From: an uncultured Bryobacteraceae bacterium
GTDB taxonomy: Bacteria; Acidobacteriota; Terriglobia; Bryobacterales; Bryobacteraceae
Direction: 5' to 3'
DNA length: 5,995 nt
Assembly (NCBI GenBank): GCA_937921835.1
Contig: CAKZVG010000488.1
Coordinates: 1 to 5,995, forward strand
This document shows positions 1 to 5,995 of the stretch, one piece after another. Every line of letters starts with the position of its first letter. Position 1 is the stretch's first letter. A program made the position numbers and the translations under genes. The notes under the pieces were generated by a model, which was not told the DNA's origin, made no database searches, and was given only the letters and a program-made list of their open reading frames with translations.

Positions 1-1
1 G

Positions 2-124
2 CGAGCCATCTACCAGTGGCTGGCCAACTGGAATCGGGAACCCCAACCCTTTGTCTGGAAAGCCACGGCGGACGTTATCCTGGACAAGGTGCGCCGCTGC
101 AAAGAGGCTATTGTAAAGAATTAG
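2..124 (+). pseudogene. IS630-family transposase, C-terminal end (5' part outside window)
   Basis: Reading from base 2, 40 codons run to a TAG at 122-124. The peptide contains WLANWNREPQPFVWKATAD followed by a V-I-L-D-K-V-R-R-C stretch. The pattern N-W-N-x-x-P-x-P-F-x-W-x-x-T-A-D-x-I-L is the characteristic C-terminal tail of IS630/Tc1-mariner-type DDE transposases, lying just downstream of the last catalytic acidic residue. The catalytic residues themselves lie before the window, so it cannot be said whether the element is intact. The stop lies where such transposases normally end, so this end does not look truncated. It is labelled pseudogene only because the visible part is partial; it may be the end of a complete gene. 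The family call is from pattern recognition and is fairly secure. Confidence 0.8.
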
Positions 125-163
125 CCCGGACAGGAGACTAGGCCGTAGATTTACGAGGGTGCG

Positions 164-192
164 GGCGCGGGCGGGCCGCTCAGCCCCGCGCC
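164..192. repeat. GC-rich inverted repeat, 8-bp arms
   Basis: GGCGCGGG at 164-171 is the reverse complement of CCCGCGCC at 185-192, leaving a 13-base loop. No T-run follows, so it is not a classical intrinsic terminator. In DNA this GC-rich, 8-bp matches can arise by chance, so a function is not claimed. Confidence 0.35.
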
Positions 193-233
193 GCCCTCCC
201 GCGGCTAGTCCGCTTCCCGGCCAAATCTCCCCT

Positions 234-254
234 GCACGCCGGATGGCGGCGTGC
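234..254. repeat. Perfect 8-bp hairpin upstream of the OmpA-type gene
   Basis: GCACGCCG at 234-241 pairs perfectly with CGGCGTGC at 247-254 around a 5-base GATGG loop. It lies 24 bases before the preferred start of the next gene. It could stop readthrough from the transposase, shape the leader of the next mRNA or be an operator. There is no T-tract after it. Confidence 0.45.
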
Positions 255-278
255 TCCGGCGCGCGTAATCCTGGTTTC

Positions 279-1124
279 ATGGGTGGAATGAAGGGCGTGC
301 TCGCCGTGCCAGCCGCGGTGGCAGGGGCAATCCTGGCGGGATGGTATGTCCACACGGCCGCGGAAAGGATGAAGCGGCTGGAATCCCGCGTCAACCAGGT
401 TGAGAGGGACGCCGCCCGTCTGGGGGAAGAGGCGCGCCGCTCCGCGGTGGAACTCGCCGGGGCCCGCCAGGCCGCTTCCGAGGCCGAGGACCGGGCGGCT
501 TCGGCCGAGCGCCTGGCAAGCGAGAGCGAGGCCAGTTTACGGCGGGCGGAGGCCGAGGCGCGGGCGGCCGAGTCCGGCGCCGCCGAAAGCCGCGCGCGGC
601 TGGCCCAGACCGCGGACGAGTTGCGCGCGATCCGCGAACGGCGGCAGCGCGAACTGGACCGCATGCGCGAGGCGCTCGGCCGCATCGCTCCCACCCGGCG
701 CACGGCCTCGGGCATGGTGATCGAGTTGACCAACGAGTCCTTCCACTTCGATTTCGACAAGGCCGTCCTCCGGCCCGAGAACCGGGAACTGCTGAGCCGC
801 ATCGCGGGGGTGCTGTTGGCGTCGAGCGGCTACCGGATGTTTATCTACGGCCACACCGACGACATCGGAGACGAGGCCTATAACCAGCAACTCTCGGAAC
901 GGCGGGCCGAGGCGGTGCGGAGCTACCTCCGGCGGGCGGGCGTGCCTCCAGAAGTGATGGAGATGCGGGGCTTCGGCCAGTCGAGCCCGCGCGATCCAGC
1001 CCGGACGAGCGAAGCCCGGCAGAAGAACCGGCGGGTGGAGATCGGAGTGGTCGACACCGTCGTGAAGTACGAGGGAACGACAGGCGGGGAAGAGCGGGCG
1101 CCCGCAAGCCTCGTCCGCCCCTGA
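279..1124 (+). CDS. OmpA-family peptidoglycan-binding protein with N-terminal membrane anchor and coiled coil
   Basis: With the ATG at 279 the product is 281 residues. Residues 4-24 form one hydrophobic segment (an anchor or uncleaved signal). Residues 28-133 are a long Ala/Glu/Arg-rich heptad region, predicted coiled coil. Residues 145-260 are a complete OmpA C-terminal domain: FDFDKAVLRPE at 157-167, GHTDDIGD at 191-198, the following N-x-x-L-S-x-R-R-A segment, GFGQSSP at 231-237 and KNRRVEI at 249-255. Such domains hold diaminopimelate of peptidoglycan, so the protein probably links a membrane to the cell wall across the periplasm. There is no beta-barrel. The start is uncertain: the ATG at 288 (M-K-G-V-L) is equally plausible, and neither has a well-spaced ribosome site (GGGTGG at 281-286 is too close to 288). 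The earlier GTG at 159 adds only Arg/Pro-rich sequence and is rejected. No functional link to the downstream operon is visible. Confidence 0.88.
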   Translation: MGGMKGVLAVPAAVAGAILAGWYVHTAAERMKRLESRVNQVERDAARLGEEARRSAVELAGARQAASEAEDRAASAERLASESEASLRRAEAEARAAESGAAESRARLAQTADELRAIRERRQRELDRMREALGRIAPTRRTASGMVIELTNESFHFDFDKAVLRPENRELLSRIAGVLLASSGYRMFIYGHTDDIGDEAYNQQLSERRAEAVRSYLRRAGVPPEVMEMRGFGQSSPRDPARTSEARQKNRRVEIGVVDTVVKYEGTTGGEERAPASLVRP

Positions 1125-1136
1125 CCCGGTTCCGGG
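1125..1136. repeat. Small inverted repeat just after the OmpA-type stop codon
   Basis: CCCGG, TT, CCGGG begins at the first base after the TGA. An alternative larger hairpin pairs TTCCGG (1130-1135) with CCGGAA (1142-1147) around GGCAAG. Either could slow or stop transcription from the OmpA-type gene, although there is no T-run. This is a weak terminator candidate only. Confidence 0.35.
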
Positions 1137-1140
1137 GCAA

Positions 1141-1154
1141 GCCGGAATTCCGGC
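1141..1154. repeat. Perfect 14-bp palindrome GCCGGAATTCCGGC
   Basis: All 14 bases are self-complementary with no spacer. It ends 9 bases before the -35 box of the promoter at 1164-1192. Its position just upstream of -35 suits a protein-binding site (activator or second regulator site), or part of a terminator structure with the neighbouring repeat at 1125-1136. The function is inferred; the symmetry is directly visible. Confidence 0.5.
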
Positions 1155-1163
1155 GCGAAGGTC

Positions 1164-1192
1164 TTGACATGCAGATAATGCGGATATATACT
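1164..1192 (+). promoter_or_regulatory. Near-consensus sigma-70 promoter for the Rrf2/Rieske/cytb operon
   Basis: The -35 box TTGACA (1164-1169) matches consensus exactly. It is followed by an optimal 17-base spacer and TATACT (1187-1192), one mismatch from TATAAT. Transcription should begin near 1199-1200, leaving a leader of only about 14 bases before the ATG at 1214. The stretch is locally AT-rich against a very GC-rich background. As the only clear promoter upstream of the operon, it probably drives all five genes. Confidence 0.8.
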
Positions 1193-1198
1193 GTCCGC
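1180..1198. promoter_or_regulatory. Dyad over the -10 box, candidate operator for the Rrf2 protein
   Basis: GCGGA at 1180-1184 and TCCGC at 1194-1198 are perfect inverted arms around a 9-base centre that contains the -10 box. One additional central pair (A1186 with T1192) also matches. A dimeric winged-helix protein bound here would block RNA polymerase. Rrf2-family regulators commonly repress their own operon through such promoter dyads, so the neighbouring gene product is the obvious candidate. Binding is inferred. Confidence 0.5.
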
Positions 1199-1213
1199 GT
1201 TAGCTTATTTCTT

Positions 1214-1723
1214 ATGCTGAGCAAGACTTCCCTCTCGGCGATCCGCGCGCTCCTGTTTCTGGGCCGGCAGGATGGCGGCGCCTGCTGGTCGCCCCGGCGG
1301 CTGGCCGGAATGCTGGACGAATCCCCGACCTACCTGGCGAAGGTGCTGCGGCACCTCGTCAAGGACGGCATTCTGGAGGCGGAGAAGGGAGTGAAGGGCG
1401 GCGTTCGCCTGGCCCGGCCGGCCTCCAAAGTCACGCTGCTGTCCGTGGTCGAGGCTTGCCAGGGAACGATCGTCGGGGATTTCTGCAAGTCCTCGCGGCC
1501 CGCTTCGAACTGGTGCAGCTTTCACCGCGCCGCCGCCGAACTGCACGAAGCCATCACCGGCGTGCTGGCGCGTTGGACGTTGGCCGACATCCTGGAGCGG
1601 CCGCACAGCAGCGGCCGGCTCACCGGTGGAGTCACCTGCCTGATGGCGCGCGGCCTGCACGCTCCTCCGGCGCTGAACGCATCGAACCGCCGCCGTCCGG
1701 CGGCCCTCGGGGCGGGGGGATGA
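1214..1723 (+). CDS. Rrf2-family transcriptional regulator, probable Fe-S/redox sensor
   Basis: The product is 169 residues. The N-terminus L-S-K-T-S-L-S-A-I-R-A-L-L-F-L is the typical Rrf2 first helix. The winged helix-turn-helix spans about residues 27-70, with a recognition region near S-P-T-Y-L-A-K-V-L and the wing GVKGGVRLARP at 59-69. A C-terminal dimerisation helix ends in W-T-L-A-D-I-L (121-127). Cys82, Cys91 and Cys101 lie where Rrf2 proteins such as IscR and NsrR place their cluster ligands, but spacing is wider (8 and 9 intervening residues, against 5 and 5 in IscR). His104 follows closely. The start at 1214 is chosen because an ATG at 1169 overlaps the -35 box and cannot be on the transcript. 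There is no Shine-Dalgarno sequence and the leader is very short. As first gene of the operon with a dyad on its promoter, it probably controls it and itself. Residues 135-169 are a poorly conserved tail. The signal sensed is unknown. Confidence 0.88.
   Translation: MLSKTSLSAIRALLFLGRQDGGACWSPRRLAGMLDESPTYLAKVLRHLVKDGILEAEKGVKGGVRLARPASKVTLLSVVEACQGTIVGDFCKSSRPASNWCSFHRAAAELHEAITGVLARWTLADILERPHSSGRLTGGVTCLMARGLHAPPALNASNRRRPAALGAGG
1710..1719 (+). promoter_or_regulatory. G-rich ribosome-site candidate for the flavin/Fe-S oxidoreductase
   Basis: GGGGCGGGGG abuts the ATG at 1720. It is purine-rich but lacks a clear AGGAG core, so initiation probably depends on ribosomes finishing the Rrf2 gene, whose TGA overlaps this ATG. 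This overlap favours 1720 over in-frame starts further upstream inside the Rrf2 gene. Confidence 0.45.
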
Positions 1724-3633
1724 CGCCGCTGCGCGTGGACGTGCCGGGCGAAGCCTACTACCAGGAGTTGATCTCCTGCCAGGCGGCGTGTCCCGTGCAC
1801 ACCGACGCGCGCGGCTACGTGCGGGCGATCGCCCAGGGCCGGTTTCACGAGGCGTACCTGATCGCGCGCGGGCCGAACCCGTTCGCCTCCATCTGCGGCC
1901 GGGTGTGCGGCGCGCCTTGCGAGACGGCCTGCCGCCGCGGCAAGACGCCACTGGTGGACGACGACGGCCGCTTCGTGGGCCAGGACCGCCCGATCGCCAT
2001 CCGCGCCTTGAAGCGCTTCGTGTGCGAATTGCACGGGCCGGAGGCGCGCACGGCGAGCGGTGTGCTGCGCGATCTCGAGAACTTCGGGCCGCCGTTGGCC
2101 GCGAACGCCGAGGAGATGGCGGCGCTCTTGCGCTCGGCGCTCGAAGGCCGGCTCGCGGCCGGTGACGGCCGGCGGGTGGGAATCGTCGGCGCGGGACCGG
2201 CGGGGCTTTCGGCCGCGCACGACCTGGCGCTGCTCGGATTCCGCCCGGTGGTGTTCGAGAGCGAGCCTGTCCCGGCCGGCATGCTGGCTACCGGAGTGCC
2301 GGCCTACCGGTTGCCGCGTGCCGTCATCGAGCGGGAAGTGGACGTGATCCGCGCGCTGGGGGTCGAGATCCGCTGCGGCGTGACGGTGGGCAAGCACATC
2401 TCCTTCGCCGAAATCCGGCGCGAGTTCGCGGCGGTGATTCTGGCGGTTGGCGCCAAGGGCTCGCGTTCGCTCGGGCTGCCCGGCGAACACGGGCCGGGGG
2501 TGTTCGGGGGCGTGGACCTGTTGCGCGCGGTGGCGCTTGGCGAGACCCTGCCGGTCGGCCGCGAAGTGGTGGTGATCGGCGGCGGCAACGTCGCCTACGA
2601 TGTGGCCCGCACGGTGCTTCGCCAGATCGCTTACGACACGGCGCGCACGGCGGCGCGGCTGCCCGGCACGGCCAAGGTCCGACTGGTGTCCCTCGAAGGG
2701 CTCGAAGAGATGCCGGCCGACACGGTGGAGATCGTCGAGGGCGACGAGGAGGGGATCGAGCGGCTGAACGGCTGGGGGCCGCTCGAGATCGAACGCGACG
2801 GCGCCGGCGCGGTGCGGGCGGTGCGCTTCCGCAAGTGCCTCAGGGTTTACGACGAACAGCGGCGTTTCGCTCCCGTCTACGACGACGCGGGGCAGATTGT
2901 GCTGGAGTGCGATTCGGTGATGCTGGCCGTCGGCCAATCGCCGCAGCTCGGGTTCCTCGCCGAGGGAGGCGCCGACGTCGAGCAGTTCCGCCCCGGCTGG
3001 CCAAAGGTGGATCCGGAAACGCTCGCCACCACCGCGCCCGGCGTCTTCGTGGCCGGCGACCTGGCGCACGGCACGCGCCTGCTGATCGACGCCGTGGCCT
3101 CGGGGAAAGCGGCGGCGCGCTCGGTTTACCAGTATCTGACTGGGCGCCGTCTGGCCAAGCAGACCGTTACCGCGCACCTGGCCGAAGAACGCTACCGCCG
3201 CGAGCGCGGTTACGAGGCGATTCGCCGGGTGCCCGTGCCGCTGGCTCCGCCCGAGGAGCGCCTGCGGCGCCCGGACGCGCTGGTGGAGCTCGGCTACACG
3301 CCGCGGCAGGCGATGCGCGAGGCTTCGCGTTGCCTGGATTGCGGGGTCACTCCGGTTTTCGACGGCTCCCGCTGCGTGCTTTGCGGAGGCTGCGCCGACG
3401 TGTGCCCCACGTTGTGCCTGAAGCTGGCGCCGTTGAGCGAAATCGTGCACACGGACGAGATCCGCGCGGCCGCCGGGGCGCTGCTCGGTCCGGGTGAGGA
3501 GCCCGCGGCGCACTCCGTGATCCTCAAGGACGAAGACCGCTGCATCCGCTGCGCCGCCTGCGCCATGCGCTGCCCGGTGGACGCCATCGCGATGGAGCGC
3601 GTCGTCTACACCACCACCTGGAGCACCCAATGA
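1720..3633 (+). CDS. GltD/NfnB-type FAD-NAD(P) oxidoreductase with N-terminal Fe-S domain and C-terminal ferredoxin domain
   Basis: The product is 637 residues. Residues 15-110 are a GltD/dihydropyrimidine-dehydrogenase-type Fe-S domain with Cys20, Cys24, Cys59, Cys63, Cys67 and Cys71 (CGRVCGAPCETAC). GAGPAG at 157-162 is the FAD Rossmann motif. GGGNVA at 287-292 is the NAD(P) Rossmann motif. GVFVAGD at 441-447 is the second FAD contact. Residues 535-637 carry RCLDC (537-541) and two ferredoxin motifs, Cys552/555/558/562 and Cys608/611/614/618, each a 4Fe-4S site. The YRR motif that follows the NADP Rossmann fold in GltD is replaced by a S-L-E-G-L-E-E-M-P segment (324-332), which may favour NADH. 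It is cytoplasmic, with no signal or membrane segment. It likely moves electrons between NAD(P)H and ferredoxin or the bc complex. The start at 1720 overlaps the regulator stop (ATGA). In-frame codons from 1456 are Rrf2 shadow. True glutamate synthase beta subunit is unlikely, as no large subunit is adjacent. Confidence 0.88.
   Translation: MTPLRVDVPGEAYYQELISCQAACPVHTDARGYVRAIAQGRFHEAYLIARGPNPFASICGRVCGAPCETACRRGKTPLVDDDGRFVGQDRPIAIRALKRFVCELHGPEARTASGVLRDLENFGPPLAANAEEMAALLRSALEGRLAAGDGRRVGIVGAGPAGLSAAHDLALLGFRPVVFESEPVPAGMLATGVPAYRLPRAVIEREVDVIRALGVEIRCGVTVGKHISFAEIRREFAAVILAVGAKGSRSLGLPGEHGPGVFGGVDLLRAVALGETLPVGREVVVIGGGNVAYDVARTVLRQIAYDTARTAARLPGTAKVRLVSLEGLEEMPADTVEIVEGDEEGIERLNGWGPLEIERDGAGAVRAVRFRKCLRVYDEQRRFAPVYDDAGQIVLECDSVMLAVGQSPQLGFLAEGGADVEQFRPGWPKVDPETLATTAPGVFVAGDLAHGTRLLIDAVASGKAAARSVYQYLTGRRLAKQTVTAHLAEERYRRERGYEAIRRVPVPLAPPEERLRRPDALVELGYTPRQAMREASRCLDCGVTPVFDGSRCVLCGGCADVCPTLCLKLAPLSEIVHTDEIRAAAGALLGPGEEPAAHSVILKDEDRCIRCAACAMRCPVDAIAMERVVYTTTWSTQ
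2593..2649 (+). repeat. Short internal peptide duplication AYDVART / AYDTART
   Basis: Residues 292-298 (bases 2593-2613) and 304-310 (bases 2629-2649) of the flavin/Fe-S oxidoreductase differ at one residue in seven, spaced 12 codons apart. The codons differ at several synonymous positions (GCC/GCT, GAT/GAC, GCC/GCG), so this is either an old duplication or helical coincidence. It lies in the helix after the NAD(P) glycine loop. Confidence 0.4.
3620..3623 (+). promoter_or_regulatory. Ribosome-binding site GGAG for the Rieske gene
   Basis: GGAG lies 6 bases before the ATG at 3630, good spacing. It sits within the last codons of the preceding gene and, with the ATGA overlap, fixes the Rieske start. 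Confidence 0.65.
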
Positions 3634-4111
3634 CCACCACTCCAAAAGCCGGGCGTTCGCGCCTCGATCCGGAGCCCGTGCCGCGCCGGGACTGGCTGGG
3701 TCTCAGTTCCCTGGCGGCCATGGGGAGCGCGCTGTTGTTCGGGCTGATCGGCATGTTGAAACTGCCCAAAGCGGCCGTGCTGGCGTCGCCTTCGAAAAAG
3801 TTCCGCGTGGCGCTGCCGGAAACGCTCCCCCCGGGTGAGCCTTTCGTTCCGCCGGGACGGGCCGTCGCCATCTTCCGGGATGGCGAGGGCGTCTACGCCG
3901 TGTCCACCATCTGCACGCACCTGGGCTGCGTGGTCAAATCCGTTCCGGAAGGCTTCGAGTGCCCGTGCCACGGCTCGCGTTTCGCCCGCGACGGCGAAGT
4001 GACGAAGGGGCCCGCTCCGCGCGCGCTGCCCTGGTTCAAGGTCGGCCTCGCGGGCGGGCTGGTCACGATTGACGAAGGGACGGTGGTCCCTTCGGGAACG
4101 AAGGTGGCGGG

Positions 4112-4115
<4 letters not shown>
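3630..4115 (+). CDS. Rieske [2Fe-2S] iron-sulfur protein of a bc/b6f-type complex
   Basis: The product is 161 residues, a small single-domain Rieske subunit. A twin-arginine-like motif V-P-R-R-D-W-L-G at 17-24 is followed by a hydrophobic segment at about 24-44. This is the usual uncleaved Tat anchor that places the cluster domain outside the cytoplasmic membrane. The two cluster loops are CTHLGC (95-100) and CPCHGS (111-116). Cys95, His97, Cys111 and His114 are the expected ligands of the [2Fe-2S] centre, and Cys100 with Cys113 the stabilising disulfide of high-potential quinol-oxidising Rieske proteins, as opposed to dioxygenase ferredoxins. G-P-A-P-R-A-L-P (127-134) is the conserved proline loop. 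It would accept the first electron from quinol at the Qo site of the adjacent cytochrome b and pass it to the c-type cytochrome. Both neighbours overlap it by 4 bases. Confidence 0.96.
4101..4107 (+). promoter_or_regulatory. Ribosome-binding site AAGGTGG for cytochrome b
   Basis: AAGGTGG differs by one base from AAGGAGG and ends 4 bases before the ATG at 4112. It lies in the final codons of the Rieske gene and supports the overlapping start. Confidence 0.6.
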
Positions 4116-5665
<1,550 letters not shown>

Positions 5666-5669
5666 CGCC

Positions 5670-5995
5670 ATGAAGAAGAACAAGTATCTTCTGTTATGTT
5701 CGAGCGTCGCCGCGTTGCTGCTGCTGGTCTGGGCCGCGGTGGAGGAGAACTTTCTGAAGGAGTGGCGGCGGATTCAGGCGAGGGGCGCATCGGAGGAAGG
5801 CGCCGTCGCGGTGCGGTTGCGCCAGGTGGTGAACCGGCAACTGGGCGTGGCCGACCGCTGCGTCTCCTGCCACGTCGCGATGGCGCCGGGCGAGCAGGGC
5901 GTTCGCGGGCACGCCGTGCTCGTTCCGCACAAACCGGTGGTTCACGATCCCACCGAGTACGGTTGCACCGTGTGCCACGGCGGCCAGGGCTTCGC
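5670..5995 (+). CDS. Multihaem c-type cytochrome, N-terminal part (runs off window)
   Basis: The ATG at 5670 opens 108 codons that continue to the window edge without a stop. M-K-K-N-K then a hydrophobic run (about 6-23) followed by W-A-A-V-E-E-N is a signal anchor, so the protein is exported and probably membrane-tethered. Two haem-binding motifs are visible: CVSCH at 64-68 and CTVCH at 99-103, the latter followed by G-G-Q-G. His81, His87 and His92 lie between them and could be distal ligands. With at least two haems in 40 residues it differs from cytochrome c1 and cytochrome f. It follows cytochrome b by 4 bases and is probably the electron acceptor subunit of the complex. No clear ribosome site is seen, so translation is probably coupled to cytochrome b. 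The total haem number and C-terminal domains lie outside the window. Confidence 0.88.
   Translation, partial: MKKNKYLLLCSSVAALLLLVWAAVEENFLKEWRRIQARGASEEGAVAVRLRQVVNRQLGVADRCVSCHVAMAPGEQGVRGHAVLVPHKPVVHDPTEYGCTVCHGGQGF

Larger units (their letters stand above)
125..278. other. Non-coding stretch between transposase and OmpA-type gene, probable IS end
   Basis: No convincing gene lies here. An open frame from a GTG at 159 runs in phase with the OmpA-type gene, but its 40 residues are Arg/Ala/Pro-rich, look like translated GC-rich spacer, and have no ribosome site. IS630 elements end close to the transposase stop and insert at TA, classically within CTAG. A CTAG occurs at 138-141, and TA-containing GTAGATTTACG lies at 145-155; either could mark the right end. 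The left end is outside the window, so the terminal inverted repeat cannot be matched. Confidence 0.45.

Noticed and set aside
159..278. GTG start at 159 for the OmpA-type protein
   Set aside because: The extra 40 residues are Arg/Pro/Ala-rich, precede the hydrophobic anchor and have no ribosome site.
1169..1213. Rrf2 start at the ATG at 1169
   Set aside because: This ATG overlaps the last base of the -35 box and lies upstream of the -10 box, so it would not be on the transcript. Family N-termini match the start at 1214.
1456..1719. N-terminal extension of the flavoprotein starting inside the Rrf2 gene
   Set aside because: These 88 codons overlap the conserved Rrf2 C-terminal half in another frame and encode Arg-rich sequence. 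The ATGA overlap at 1720 is the natural start.
1720..3633. Genuine glutamate synthase small subunit
   Set aside because: No glutamate synthase large subunit nearby, the YRR motif is missing, and there is a C-terminal ferredoxin module; the context is respiratory.
1522..3645. Long open frame on the minus strand (about 700 codons) opposite the flavoprotein
   Set aside because: Its translation is His/Arg/Ala-rich with no recognisable domain. It is the expected mirror of a GC-rich gene whose + strand frame has multiple clear motifs.

Overview
The window is GC-rich (roughly two thirds G+C by eye) and every recognisable gene lies on the + strand. It reads as bacterial chromosome. An IS630-type transposase remnant, a large all-in-one Rieske/cytochrome b operon led by an Rrf2 regulator, and the general protein style suggest an Acidobacteria/Solibacter-like organism. 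That assignment is inference from gene style and gene order, not from a marker gene.

Layout. Bases 2-124 hold the last 40 codons of an IS630-family transposase. Bases 125-278 hold no convincing gene; they contain two GC-rich inverted repeats and probably the end of the insertion sequence. Bases 279-1124 encode a membrane-anchored, coiled-coil, OmpA-type peptidoglycan-binding protein. Bases 1125-1213 are a compact control region: two palindromes, then a nearly perfect sigma-70 promoter (TTGACA, 17 bases, TATACT) with a dyad lying over its -10 box.

From 1214 to the window end runs one tightly packed operon: an Rrf2-family regulator (1214-1723), a 637-residue flavin/iron-sulfur oxidoreductase of the GltD/NfnB type with a C-terminal ferredoxin module (1720-3633), a Rieske iron-sulfur protein (3630-4115), a single-chain cytochrome b (4112-5665), and the start of a multihaem c-type cytochrome (5670 onward, cut by the window). 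The first four genes are joined by three successive 4-base ATGA overlaps, and the fifth follows after 4 bases.

How they work together. Rieske protein, cytochrome b and cytochrome c form a quinol-oxidising bc/b6f-type complex, with a multihaem cytochrome in place of cytochrome c1 or f. The flavin/iron-sulfur protein, co-translated with it, probably couples a soluble donor or acceptor (NAD(P)H or ferredoxin) to this part of the respiratory chain. The Rrf2 protein, first in the operon and with a dyad on its own promoter, probably senses iron-sulfur status, redox state or NO and controls the whole set. The most noteworthy points are the co-translation of a GltD-like enzyme with a Rieske/cytb complex, the mixed b6-like and non-b6 features of the cytochrome b, and the odd cysteine spacing of the Rrf2 regulator.
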